A stretch of 54,027 nucleotides of DNA from an uncultured Lachnospiraceae bacterium (GCA_947625205.1 CANQNN010000016.1:1-54027); one strand, 5' to 3'; counted from the stretch's first letter, positions 1-7,227 are shown. Translations and numbers: made by a program. The notes: generated by a model from the letters alone, not told the origin.

Positions 1-278
1 TCCGCCTGTCCTGCTGCCCCGTCGTCGGCTCCTGCTGCCCCGCTGCTATCTTTCCCGGATGACAAGTCAATATTGACCGAAACGGGCGTCTGTGGCGTCG
101 GCGCGTCCTCTTTGATCCCCGTCGCAATCTGCCGCGCGTATGTGTGCGGGACTTCGCATTTCGCCGCGTTCAGTAATAATTCCGCCTTTGTCGCTTCCTG
201 CATTACGGCGAACAGTTCCGACGCCTTGATAACGATATCTGTTTCCGGTGTGAATAAATCTGCTAAACTCTTTCCCAT
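1..278 (-). CDS. Partial phage-associated protein of unknown function (C-terminus off the window)
   Basis: The frame is open from an ATG at 278 to the window edge (92 complete codons). The start is supported by a purine-rich GAAAGAGAGGATT ribosome binding site just upstream, the same type used by other genes of this cluster. The protein starts MGKSLADLFTPETD, has an Ala/Glu-rich helical N-terminal half and then a Gly/Ala/Asp-rich low-complexity stretch near the edge. I do not recognise the family. It is the last visible gene of a minus-strand phage-like operon and lies 31 bp after the XRE regulator. The opposite-strand frame here is a shadow. Confidence 0.6.
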   Translation of the reverse strand, partial: MGKSLADLFTPETDIVIKASELFAVMQEATKAELLLNAAKCEVPHTYARQIATGIKEDAPTPQTPVSVNIDLSSGKDSSGAAGADDGAAGQA

Positions 279-309
279 TTTTTAATCCTCTCTTTCTTTC
301 CTGAATTTT

Positions 310-810
310 TTATCCTTCCTCAACGCCGCCGAAAATTCGGATATACGCGTCCGCGTCCAGATTCCGGATCATTTCCGCGACCTGATTTTCCGTCACGACT
401 TCAAGTTCTTTCCGCTCCGGGCAATAAAACAAATATGTTCCCCGGACTGTTTTCAGGTATTGCACATCTTCCCAAACATTCCGCACAATGCCTTCCCCGA
501 AAAATAGCGGGTTCAATGGATCCTGATACCGTCGCCGGAACTCAAACACGATCCGGGCGTTCCCGGTATCGTATAATTTCCCGTCGATAATTTTCCGAAA
601 TCCTTTCCCGGTTTTCTGTTCCCTTGTCAGTTCTTCCACCGTGACGCCCAACGCCCCGGCGACCTTTTCGACGTCCCCGAACTTCGGATCCCGTTCCCCA
701 TTTTCCCATCTTGACAACGAAGCCGCCGTAACCCCGGCGCGTTCCGCTGCCGCTTCCTGCGTCATATGCTTTTCAATCCTGATCCGCTTTATCCTCTCCC
801 CGATATTCAT
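310..810 (-). CDS. XRE-family helix-turn-helix transcriptional regulator
   Basis: 166 residues. Residues 3-62 form a Cro/cI-type HTH (MTQEAAAERAGVTAASLSRW followed by ENGERDP), the classic DNA-binding domain of phage and plasmid repressors. The C-terminal part, residues ~70-166, begins with a KIIDGKLYDTGNA segment of the sort found after HTH domains in mobile-element proteins; it has no catalytic motif I recognise. The start codon overlaps the stop of the preceding 94-aa gene as ATGA (807-810), so the two are translationally coupled. It probably regulates the element's own genes. Its place late in the operon, not divergent from it, is unlike a typical immunity repressor. Confidence 0.85.
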   Translation of the reverse strand: MNIGERIKRIRIEKHMTQEAAAERAGVTAASLSRWENGERDPKFGDVEKVAGALGVTVEELTREQKTGKGFRKIIDGKLYDTGNARIVFEFRRRYQDPLNPLFFGEGIVRNVWEDVQYLKTVRGTYLFYCPERKELEVVTENQVAEMIRNLDADAYIRIFGGVEEG

Positions 811-1091
811 TCAGCCGCCGCCCCCTCTCTCGAATATCCGTTTTCTTTCCCGATCCGCGCCGACACTTCCCGGAATTCACGTTTTGCCGGATCCGACAGT
901 TCGTCATATGTGCTTTCATACCAGATCAGGGACAGAAGAAGCCGCTCGATCTCTTTCCCCTGCTTTTCGTTCTGAATCCGAAGCCGTTCACACTCCGCCG
1001 CCCGGTCTTTCGCGAAATCCGTTATTGCCACCATGTCCGCGATCACTTCGTCCCGAAGCTGCTTTTCCGTGACCGCGTTTCCCCGGCTCAT
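807..1091 (-). CDS. Hypothetical coiled-coil protein of the phage-like cluster
   Basis: 94 residues, highly charged and predicted helical; residues ~15-50 look like a short coiled coil (repeated E/K/R with L/I/A spacing). It has no signal peptide, membrane segment or recognised domain. It is coupled by ATGA overlaps on both sides (807-810 with the XRE gene, 1088-1091 with the 156-aa gene), which is the best evidence that it is real. Function unknown. Confidence 0.7.
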   Translation of the reverse strand: MSRGNAVTEKQLRDEVIADMVAITDFAKDRAAECERLRIQNEKQGKEIERLLLSLIWYESTYDELSDPAKREFREVSARIGKENGYSREGAAAE

Positions 1092-1558
1092 TCCCCGCGC
1101 CGGATCCCGAATAAACGTGTCAGAATCCGGCGGACTGCTGCCCGAATGTTACCCAATAACGCCCCGGCGCGGCGTCTGTCTTTCTCTCTGACCTGCCGGA
1201 ACGGTTCGGCGACCGCTGCCACCAATTCCGCGACCGCCTGTTTCAGACGTTCCATTTCGTCCCGGATCGCCTGTTTCTGTTCTTCCCGGCGTTCCTCCGA
1301 TACTTTGTCCGTTTTCGGTTTCGGCGGGCGTTTCGCCGCCTTTACCGCCGTGATCTGGACGTCATTATATGCGATACTGATTTCCTGAAGCGAATACTCC
1401 GCCGCCCGCTCGATAATCTGATCCGCCGTTTCTTCCGGCGTGTCCCCGTTCATCGTCACGACATCCGGATCCCGATCCGCTTTGTCCGCCTTGAACACGA
1501 TATGTATTTCCGCCCCGCCTATACTTCCGATCTTTTTTAATAACTCTGATACTTTCAC
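1088..1558 (-). CDS. Hypothetical protein of the phage-like cluster (GTG start)
   Basis: 156 residues from a GTG at 1558, preceded by GGAAAGAGAGGATCAAACC (1559-1577). That 19-nt leader is identical to the one before the MazG-like gene at 3662, which fixes the start. The N-terminal ~70 residues look like a compact alpha/beta domain. Residues ~75-140 are a charged helical segment rich in Glu, Arg and Ala. The C-terminus is basic (RRILTRLFGIRRGE), so nucleic-acid binding is possible but unproven. It is translationally coupled to the next gene by an ATGA overlap. Confidence 0.72.
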   Translation of the reverse strand: MKVSELLKKIGSIGGAEIHIVFKADKADRDPDVVTMNGDTPEETADQIIERAAEYSLQEISIAYNDVQITAVKAAKRPPKPKTDKVSEERREEQKQAIRDEMERLKQAVAELVAAVAEPFRQVREKDRRRAGALLGNIRAAVRRILTRLFGIRRGE

Positions 1559-1598
1559 GGTTTGATCCTCTCTTTCCTGTCCTGCTGCCGTTATCGTG

Positions 1599-2036
1599 CT
1601 ACATACCCGCGCCCCGGAATATTACGACCATAGACGGGAACGGCGCGGACTGCGACGCCCCCCCCCCGAACCGCAATCGACCGGGAACGAACCGGATTTC
1701 CGATCTATGCAATATGAAATCGTGGAAATATCGCGTGTCCGTCCGGGCGGGAATCAGCATAACGACGATCGTTCCGTCCTTTTTCCCCTCTCTGTACGCC
1801 TTTTCTACCCATGCCCCGATCTTCCGACCATACGGCGGATTGCAGAAAACGCGTCGCCCGCTCCAATCCTGCAGAAGCCCGTCCTGTTCCTTTGTGAAAT
1901 ATTCCGGCGTTTTGTGGTTCGATTCATCCGCGCATGGATCCAGATCGAAATGAAATTCCCGATCCAGTTCGTCGAAAAAGTCCTGCGGCGTCGCCCACTG
2001 ATCCGTTTTACTGCTGAATAATGCGTTGTTTATCAT
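1599..2036 (-). CDS. Phage-type N6-adenine DNA methyltransferase (Dam family)
   Basis: 145 residues from ATG 2036. The start is chosen because of the upstream GGGAAAGAAAGGGAATC site and because a longer frame would overlap the preceding gene by about 100 bp. The family transfers a methyl group from SAM to adenine N6. Visible motifs are WATPQDFFDELD at residues 14-25, DLDPCAD at ~31-37 (SAM side) and the catalytic NPPY at 66-69. The C-terminal SAPFPSMVVIF segment is typical of phage Dam proteins. A run of ten G (1658-1667 on the plus strand as C10) encodes the Gly-Gly-Gly at ~residues 125-127; one inserted or lost base would change the last ~18 residues. It follows the PAPS-reductase-like gene by 22 bp. 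Confidence 0.88.
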   Translation of the reverse strand: MINNALFSSKTDQWATPQDFFDELDREFHFDLDPCADESNHKTPEYFTKEQDGLLQDWSGRRVFCNPPYGRKIGAWVEKAYREGKKDGTIVVMLIPARTDTRYFHDFILHRSEIRFVPGRLRFGGGASQSAPFPSMVVIFRGAGM

Positions 2037-2058
2037 GGTTTGATTCCCTTTCTTTCCC

Positions 2059-3159
2059 TTAATACAAATTAAGCTGCATTTGCTCCGGCTCCGGAATATA
2101 TCTATCTTCCCATTCGACGCCGATATAATCCAACACGCGCCCCCACCCGAATCTTTCATTTGTAACCGGATCAGTACAACATTTATACATCCAAAATTCC
2201 CACTCTTTTTCGTTCCGTTCCCTTAATAAATCAAATCTATGTGGACGCGTTTCAAGCTGAATCCCGAATCCGCACATCGAACAGCCCGTCCGCTGCGCTT
2301 TTGTTGTATATAGTGTCCCGTCTGGTTTTCGTGCTATCTCCCCGTATATTTCCGGGACTGGTACGTTCAGATCAAGCGCAAGCTGCAGAATATCCTGTCG
2401 CAAAAACGGCGCGAACGGCGCGGATCTTATCGTGGTTTTTCCGAAATAATTACATCCGTGTTCGACTAATGCGTCCTCGCGCTGTCCCCCTTCTGAAGCC
2501 ATCAATCCCAAAAACGGCTTACTGTTATGTTCTCTCACCCAATCGTCGCAGGGCTTTTCTTTCATAAAATAACAACATTTATTTGATACAAGGAACGGCG
2601 CTATCTGGTAATTTACGCCTTCGTTTTCGTTCTCATATCCCCCGAAAAGCTGAAGCCACTTTTTCGGAAGTTTCATTCTGCTATTCTTTGCGAAATGCCC
2701 CTGCGCTCCACATTCTCCCGTTATTATTGCGTGTCTTACTGTTTTGTTCTTCTCTGTCGGATTCTGTAAAGTGTCAATTTTACCTGCGATCCGCTTTGAT
2801 ATTACCGGGAACCCGTTTTCGTTCAATATTTTCACTTTCGATTTCCCCGGCGAAATACGAATCACCCCGATCTGTTCGTGAATTCTCTGAATACTTTTAT
2901 CCTCTAACGCCGATACGCTGATCGCCGGAACATCTATCCCTATTTTCCGCAGGAAAAACAATAATGTTATACTGTCAAGCCCGCCGACGCTGATATGTGC
3001 TTCATATCCCCGCGCGTCCAGTTCCCGTATAAATTCCCGCGCCCTGATCTCTGCCCGCCTGACTTTTATTTCATATGGTTCATTTTGTTTCTGAATCATA
3101 AGTTGTTTTTTATGTTTCTTTTCCGCTAAAAATTCTTCGCGCGTTTTTTCCTCGCTCAT
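2059..3159 (-). CDS. Phage-type phosphoadenosine phosphosulfate (PAPS) reductase-family protein
   Basis: 366 residues. The PP-loop nucleotide-binding motif is SVGGLDS at residues 57-63, a variant of SGGxDS, inside a segment that reads like an adenine nucleotide alpha-hydrolase fold. A TGCSMCG cysteine pair lies near residue 290, where family members often carry a metal or Fe-S site. Such proteins are common in phages and islands. The related DndC acts in DNA phosphorothioation, but no dndD/E partners are visible here, so that role is only a possibility. The gene overlaps the upstream MazG-like gene by ATGA (3156-3159) and is 22 bp from the methyltransferase, which suggests a nucleotide or DNA modification module. 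Confidence 0.82.
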   Translation of the reverse strand: MSEEKTREEFLAEKKHKKQLMIQKQNEPYEIKVRRAEIRAREFIRELDARGYEAHISVGGLDSITLLFFLRKIGIDVPAISVSALEDKSIQRIHEQIGVIRISPGKSKVKILNENGFPVISKRIAGKIDTLQNPTEKNKTVRHAIITGECGAQGHFAKNSRMKLPKKWLQLFGGYENENEGVNYQIAPFLVSNKCCYFMKEKPCDDWVREHNSKPFLGLMASEGGQREDALVEHGCNYFGKTTIRSAPFAPFLRQDILQLALDLNVPVPEIYGEIARKPDGTLYTTKAQRTGCSMCGFGIQLETRPHRFDLLRERNEKEWEFWMYKCCTDPVTNERFGWGRVLDYIGVEWEDRYIPEPEQMQLNLY

Positions 3160-3662
3160 GCTGTCGCCCCCTTCCTGTCGTGCAGCCGTTGATCCAGACG
3201 GGCGACCTTTTCCCGGAATATCCGTTCCACGTCCCCGCCGTTCTGGAATATAATTTCCATCTGCTGAAGCATGATCCGGACGTCCGCCATTTCCTCCGCG
3301 ATATGGTTATTCCGTCCCCGGCGTTCATTCAAAAGTTCCTTTTGAAGTTCCGCCATTTCCTCGATCGCCATATCGACCTGCGCCGCCTTGCCCCATGTAT
3401 CGACGGCAGCAGTCAAAACCGCCATAATCTCCGCCGCGTCCTGCTGCCCCTGCTTTTCCTCGAAACGCCCGTCCGTGGAATAATCCCAATCGATCGAACC
3501 GTCGTCGTAGATCCCGACGCCGTGGGCGGTCAGTGTCCACCCGGACGCCCGGTTCCTCATAACCGCCCGTCCGTCATCCAGTACCGACAGACAATCGAAT
3601 GTTCCGCCGCCCTGATTCCAGTACCCCGTTCCCGGTTGTGGTGTAAATGGTTTTCTGTTCAT
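3156..3662 (-). CDS. Phage-type protein with C-terminal MazG-like nucleotide pyrophosphohydrolase domain
   Basis: 168 residues. Residues ~1-72 form a small beta-rich, Gly/Asp/aromatic-rich domain of unknown role. Residues ~85-165 match the all-alpha NTP pyrophosphatase fold, with EEMAELQKELL followed about 10 residues later by HIAEEMADVRIML (the ExxE...ExxD metal-binding pattern of MazG/dUTPase-like enzymes). Expected activity is hydrolysis of a non-canonical or specific (d)NTP to the monophosphate. The start at 3662 is fixed by the 19-nt leader GGAAAGAGAGGATCAAACC. The stop overlaps the start of the PAPS-reductase-like gene. Confidence 0.78.
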   Translation of the reverse strand: MNRKPFTPQPGTGYWNQGGGTFDCLSVLDDGRAVMRNRASGWTLTAHGVGIYDDGSIDWDYSTDGRFEEKQGQQDAAEIMAVLTAAVDTWGKAAQVDMAIEEMAELQKELLNERRGRNNHIAEEMADVRIMLQQMEIIFQNGGDVERIFREKVARLDQRLHDRKGATA

Positions 3663-3685
3663 GGTTTGATCCTCTCTTTCCTTTA

Positions 3686-3883
3686 TTATCCGATCGCCCG
3701 CTGCGCCACTTCCGCGCTATACCCGGACTTTTCGTCTGTCGCGCCGCGTTCCAGTTCCCTATAAATCGTCGCAATATGAACGCCCACCGCCGCCGCGATC
3801 TCTTTTTCCGTGTTGCCGTTGTTTCTCATTTCCTCGATCTGCTGCCTGTCGGAAAATACTAACCTTTTGTATTTCCTCGCCAT
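3686..3883 (-). CDS. Small helix-turn-helix protein
   Basis: 65 residues from ATG 3883, chosen over an upstream in-frame ATG because GGAAAGGAGCGGG lies just before it and the upstream extension runs into a hairpin. The sequence SDRQQIEEMRNNGNTEKEIAAA continues into VGVHIATIYREL, a helix-turn-helix like the N-terminus of IS30-type transposases and small phage regulators. It lacks any transposase catalytic domain and ends at a natural stop, so it is a stand-alone DNA-binding protein or the remnant of one. It is the first gene of the minus-strand phage-like operon. Confidence 0.68.
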   Translation of the reverse strand: MARKYKRLVFSDRQQIEEMRNNGNTEKEIAAAVGVHIATIYRELERGATDEKSGYSAEVAQRAIG

Positions 3884-3903
3884 CTGTTCCCGCTCCTTTC
3901 CTG

Positions 3904-3946
3904 AAAAAAATAAATGCGTATGAGTATTTGAACCCATACGCATTTA
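3904..3946 (-). terminator. Terminator-like hairpin 1 in the leader of the phage-like operon
   Basis: A perfect 12-bp inverted repeat, TAAATGCGTATG (3911-3922) with CATACGCATTTA (3935-3946), has a 12-nt loop. Read on the minus strand it is followed by seven T (3910-3904). This is the form of an intrinsic terminator facing into the 65-aa HTH gene, though the stem is AT-rich. Confidence 0.6.
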
Positions 3947-3961
3947 CGCCGAAAATATGGT

Positions 3962-4005
3962 AAAAAAATAAATGCGAATCGAGTTCTTAACTCTTTTCGC
4001 ATTTA
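3962..4005 (-). terminator. Terminator-like hairpin 2 in the leader of the phage-like operon
   Basis: A 10-bp inverted repeat, TAAATGCGAA (3969-3978) with TTCGCATTTA (3996-4005), encloses an inner GAGTT/AACTC stem with a 3-nt loop. It is followed on the minus strand by seven T (3968-3962). It shares the TAAATGCG arm with hairpin 1, so the two are related copies in tandem. Confidence 0.6.
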
Positions 4006-4044
4006 ATTCTAAAACTTAGCAAAGTATGTGTTTGAAATACAATC

Positions 4045-4074
4045 TTGCACACCGGCATGCACTTTTGATATGAT
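4045..4074 (+). promoter_or_regulatory. Sigma-A-type promoter of the flavodiiron gene
   Basis: TTGCAC (4045-4050) and TATGAT (4069-4074) are separated by 18 bp, close to the TTGACA/TATAAT consensus. They lie about 100 bp upstream of the flavodiiron start codon, leaving a leader of roughly 95 nt. Confidence 0.65.
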
Positions 4075-4175
4075 AGATGAGGATGTTGCAATCGTTACAC
4101 CGACGCCGAGCCGCGGCCCGTTTACAGGCGCCGCAGGAACAGCGTTGAATACAGACAGGAAAGGAATGAAGCAAT

Positions 4176-5333
4176 ATGACAACCATCACAAATGATATTC
4201 ACTATATCGGCGTGAACGACCACGATATCGATCTGTTTGAGGGACAGTACATAGTGGAGAACGGCATGGCATACAACTCCTATGTTATAACGGACGGCAA
4301 AATCGCCGTGATGGACACGGTGGACAGGCATTTCGAAGCGGAATGGATGCAGAATCTGAAACAGGTTCTGGGTGCACGGACGCCCGATTACCTGATCATA
4401 CAGCATATGGAGCCGGACCATTCCGCCAGCATTGATGCTTTTGCGAAGGCTTATCCCGATGCGGTCATCTGCGCATCCGCTCCCGCTTTTAACATGATGA
4501 AACAGTTCTTCGGCACGGACTACGCCGACAGACGTCTAGTTATCAAAGAGGGGGACACCCTCTCTCTCGGCTCACATACGCTGCAGTTTATCGCAGCGCC
4601 GATGGTGCACTGGCCTGAAGTCATGGTCACATATGACAGTCTGGATAAAGTGTTATTTTCCGCTGACGGCTTCGGCAAATTCGGCGCATTGGATGTAGAG
4701 GAAGACTGGGCGTGCGAGGCTCGCCGCTATTACTTCGGTATCGTCGGCAAATACGGCATGCAGGTACAGAACTTACTGAAAAAGGCCGCCGCGCTGGATA
4801 TTCAGATCATCTGTCCTCTGCACGGACCCGTTTTAAAAGAAAATTTGGGATATTATGTAAACCTGTACCAGACATGGTCTTCCTACGGTGTAGAATCCGA
4901 GGGCGTAATGATCGCCTATGCGTCCGTCTACGGACATACCAAAGCGGCTGCAGAGCTTCTCGCCGAAAAGCTGACGGCGAAGGGCTGCCCGAAGGTGGTT
5001 GTGGCGGATCTGGCAAGAGAAGATATGGCGGAGTGCGTGGAAGATGCGTTCCGTTACGGCAAGCTGGTGCTCGCAAGCACCACCTACAATACGGAAGTAT
5101 TTCCCTGCATGCGTGAATTTCTAAACGACCTGTGCGAGCACGGCTATCAGAAACGCACCGTTGCGCTCATAGAGAACGGCACCTGGGCGCCCAACGCCGC
5201 CAAGGTCATGAGAGGGAAACTGGAAAACTGTAAAGAGCTCACTTTCCTGGAGCCCGTTATAACCATACGTTCCGCAATGACCGAGGAAAATAAAGCGCAG
5301 ATCGAAGCACTGGCGGATGAATTGATGAAATAG
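4176..5333 (+). CDS. fprA: A-type flavodiiron protein (FprA family, O2/NO reductase)
   Basis: 385 residues. Flavodiiron proteins reduce O2 to water (or NO to N2O) in the cytoplasm of anaerobes with electrons from rubredoxin or similar donors. The N-terminal metallo-beta-lactamase-like domain carries the di-iron ligands H77-x-E79-x-D81-H82 (HMEPDHSASI), H145 (APMVHWPEVM), D164 (FSADGFG) and a His in ICPLHGPVL near residue 224. The C-terminal flavodoxin domain begins near residue 245 (MIAYASVYGHTKAAA, the FMN phosphate loop). Length fits the minimal two-domain class A enzyme. SD AGGAAAGGA precedes the ATG. It is a single-gene plus-strand unit with its own promoter and a 3' terminator. Confidence 0.93.
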   Translation: MTTITNDIHYIGVNDHDIDLFEGQYIVENGMAYNSYVITDGKIAVMDTVDRHFEAEWMQNLKQVLGARTPDYLIIQHMEPDHSASIDAFAKAYPDAVICASAPAFNMMKQFFGTDYADRRLVIKEGDTLSLGSHTLQFIAAPMVHWPEVMVTYDSLDKVLFSADGFGKFGALDVEEDWACEARRYYFGIVGKYGMQVQNLLKKAAALDIQIICPLHGPVLKENLGYYVNLYQTWSSYGVESEGVMIAYASVYGHTKAAAELLAEKLTAKGCPKVVVADLAREDMAECVEDAFRYGKLVLASTTYNTEVFPCMREFLNDLCEHGYQKRTVALIENGTWAPNAAKVMRGKLENCKELTFLEPVITIRSAMTEENKAQIEALADELMK

Positions 5334-5344
5334 AATAATTATGT

Positions 5345-5388
5345 AAACCCCGTACACTCTTACCTGAGAGTACGGGGTTTCTATTTTT
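5345..5388. terminator. Bidirectional intrinsic terminator between fprA and the HAD gene
   Basis: AACCCCGTAC pairs with GTACGGGGTT, and an inner ACTCT/AGAGT pair continues the stem with a small bulge. It is followed on the plus strand by TTTCTATTTTT. It sits between convergent genes and overlaps the last codons of the HAD gene. Confidence 0.8.
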
Positions 5389-6004
5389 ACTCTTTTTGCT
5401 GCACATCCACGCCCAGCTTCCGTAATTCTTCCATTGCCTGTTCTTTATTCTGAAAAAGGATCGTATGTATTCCAAACTTCTGCGCGCCGTCCAGATTGAC
5501 CTGTGTGTCGTCCAAAAAAACGCATTCCTGCGGTACAAGGGCGTAACGTCTAATCAGAAGCTCATAAATCTCCGGCATCGGTTTTATCAGCTTCTCCTTA
5601 TACGACAGGATACCGCCATCCATATAGGGAATAAAATCAAGCGCATAGGCGCATTCCGTCTCCGCTTTCTCCGAAAAATTGGACAGGTACAGCACGCGGT
5701 ATCCTTTGCTCTTTAGATCCTGGATCCACGGGATCGCATAATCGTTTCTTCTCACTATGGTCTTGACATTGTCCATGACACGCCGTATATCCGCCTCGAT
5801 CTCAGGATCCGCCTCCACAAATTCCTGCATGATCTGTTCGATCGTCAGCACGCCCCGGTCATATTCGTTCCATCCGGGCGTGTAGACCGTGGCTCTTGCG
5901 ATACGCTCCACCATCTCCTCACTGTACCCGAATCCCGCGAAATGCTCCCGCCATGTAAAGTCGGCAAGTACGTTGCCAATGTCAAAGATAATAGTTGTGA
6001 TCAT
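5387..6004 (-). CDS. HAD-family hydrolase, YihX-like (subfamily IA) phosphatase
   Basis: 205 residues. All four HAD motifs are visible: FDIGNVL at residues 6-12 (nucleophile Asp 7), LYLSN near residue 108 (motif II Ser), a Lys in KLIKPMPEIYELL (motif III) and CVFLDDTQVN (motif IV acidic pair). This pattern matches alpha-D-glucose-1-phosphate phosphatase YihX and related cytoplasmic sugar-phosphate phosphatases; the substrate cannot be read from sequence. The start ATG has a GAGGAG ribosome binding site. It lies 111 bp downstream of the LysR gene on the same strand and shares a terminator with convergent fprA. Confidence 0.85.
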   Translation of the reverse strand: MITTIIFDIGNVLADFTWREHFAGFGYSEEMVERIARATVYTPGWNEYDRGVLTIEQIMQEFVEADPEIEADIRRVMDNVKTIVRRNDYAIPWIQDLKSKGYRVLYLSNFSEKAETECAYALDFIPYMDGGILSYKEKLIKPMPEIYELLIRRYALVPQECVFLDDTQVNLDGAQKFGIHTILFQNKEQAMEELRKLGVDVQQKE

Positions 6005-6069
6005 GATGCTCTCCTCGCTTCATATCATAGTATACCGGCCACAATGCGCACGCCGTTGCAGCATGTTTG

Positions 6070-6117
6070 TTTACATAACATTTTTGGCATATTTTCCGGC
6101 ATATAGTTTACATAACT
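6070..6117. repeat. Pair of GTTTACATAAC direct repeats, one inside a palindrome
   Basis: GTTTACATAAC occurs at 6070-6080 and again at about 6107-6117 in the gap between the LysR stop and the HAD start. The second copy is the centre of an imperfect palindrome (ATATAGTT, 5-nt centre, AACTATAT) that overlaps the LysR stop codon. A regulator site for the HAD gene is possible; no function is shown. Confidence 0.4.
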
Positions 6118-6997
6118 ATATTAACAGCTCCAGCATATTCCGCGCCGCAGCCGTCAGAGGATTCCTGGAATTGGTTACAACGCTGAAATTTCTCTTGGGT
6201 ATGATCTTATTAAAGCGCAGTTCAAACAGCCGCCCGTCCTCCAGATACTCTTTGGCAAAATCCCGGATCACACACCCCACGCCGAGATTGCGCTGCGCAA
6301 ACTGCACGATCATGTCACTGGTCGCCAGCTCGAATTCCGGCCGGATACTTACATTGTTTTTCTGTAAAAAAGAATCCATATAGCTTCTGGTGCTGGTGGC
6401 GCCTTCCAGAAAAATGATCGGAATCTTTTCCAATTCCTGAAAATCGAGCATTCTGTTTTTATACGAAATAAACTTGCGTCCCGCCACAAAAACGTCCTCG
6501 ATCTCCCGCACGTTTACCGTTTTCAGTCCCTCCTCGTTTTCAAAGGGCGTGCTGACCACTCCGAAATCGATCTTGTTCTCACGCAGGTTGCCGAGCGTTT
6601 CCGGCGTAGGCGCATTGGTGACTGTCACCTTGATATGCGGGTATTTTTCATGAAACTGCTCCAGATAGGGAAGCAGGTAAAACCGCAGCGTCATATCACT
6701 GGCCCCGATATGGATCTCACCCAGCTCCAGATTGAGCATCTGCTCTAATTTCTGCTCTCCCATCATGATCTGTTCATATCCCTTCGCCACATAACGGTAA
6801 AGCAGTTCGCCCTCGCCCGTCAGCCGCACACCCTTGGAGGCCCTCGTGAACAGTTTTGTCCCAAGCGCACCCTCGAGCTGCTTTACGGACTGGCTGACCG
6901 CCGGCTGTGAAATATTCAGTTCTTTTGCAGCCACCGTCAGGCTGCCCGCCCTGGCCACATGATAAAAGACCTTATAATATTCCAGATTGGTAAGCAT
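6116..6997 (-). CDS. LysR-family transcriptional regulator
   Basis: 293 residues. Residues 1-60 are a LysR winged HTH (SLTVAAKELNISQPAVSQSV), and residues ~90-290 are the periplasmic-binding-like effector domain (LGEIHIGASDMTLRFYLLPYL). The family binds a small co-inducer and acts as a cytoplasmic activator or repressor, often of a divergent gene. The divergent neighbour here is the ComEC-like gene (7228). The effector cannot be inferred. Its 5' leader carries copy A of the structured leader element (7101-7209), with the element's -10 box about 210 bp upstream of the start codon, so this regulator is probably itself controlled through that leader. Confidence 0.9.
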   Translation of the reverse strand: MLTNLEYYKVFYHVARAGSLTVAAKELNISQPAVSQSVKQLEGALGTKLFTRASKGVRLTGEGELLYRYVAKGYEQIMMGEQKLEQMLNLELGEIHIGASDMTLRFYLLPYLEQFHEKYPHIKVTVTNAPTPETLGNLRENKIDFGVVSTPFENEEGLKTVNVREIEDVFVAGRKFISYKNRMLDFQELEKIPIIFLEGATSTRSYMDSFLQKNNVSIRPEFELATSDMIVQFAQRNLGVGCVIRDFAKEYLEDGRLFELRFNKIIPKRNFSVVTNSRNPLTAAARNMLELLI

Positions 6998-7053
6998 CTT
7001 TTCCGCACTTCCTGTTTATCTTAATCTTCCTTACGAAATATGTTACAATATTT

Positions 7054-7080
7054 CAGGAGAATCCCGGAGTAATTCTCCTG
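7054..7080 (-). repeat. Degenerate second unit of leader element copy A (stem 2 remnant)
   Basis: CAGGAGAAT (7054-7062) pairs with ATTCTCCTG (7072-7080). Read on the minus strand, the loop and flank (AGAATTACTCCG, then CCTGAAATATTGTAAC) resemble stem 2 and the downstream conserved block of the leader element. It follows a GCGCAGA arm at 7104-7110, which suggests a decayed tandem repeat of the unit in the LysR leader. Confidence 0.5.
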
Positions 7081-7100
7081 AGTTAATTGCGTGCAGTGCT

Positions 7101-7209
7101 GAATCTGCGCATATTATGCCATCTTCTCTGATGCCAGTAACGTAAATCAATCAGGGAGAATCGCAGCGCGATTCTCTTAGCGCAGACCGCCGGGTCTGCG
7201 CATATTATA
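7101..7209 (-). ncRNA. Structured leader element, copy A (upstream of the LysR gene)
   Basis: Minus strand, 5' to 3': TATAAT (7209-7204) with a possible -35 TTCATG (7232-7227, spacer 17); stem 1 GCGCAGACC (7201-7193), loop CGGC, GGTCTGCGC (7188-7180); stem 2 GAGAATCGC (7176-7168), triloop, GCGATTCTC (7164-7156); then the conserved block around GATTTACGTTACTGGCATC; then a repeat of GCGCAGA at 7110-7104. Three other copies in the window share this order (13571-13679, 18268-18374, 50722-50799). It lies upstream of and points into the LysR gene. The -35 overlaps the start codon of the divergent ComEC-like gene. Confidence 0.72.
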
Positions 7210-7227
7210 TCACAGATTGGAGTCGCC

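Noticed and set aside
1..3883. A complete prophage or integrative element at the left edge
   Set aside because: No integrase, terminase, capsid or attachment repeat is visible; only an operon fragment can be claimed.
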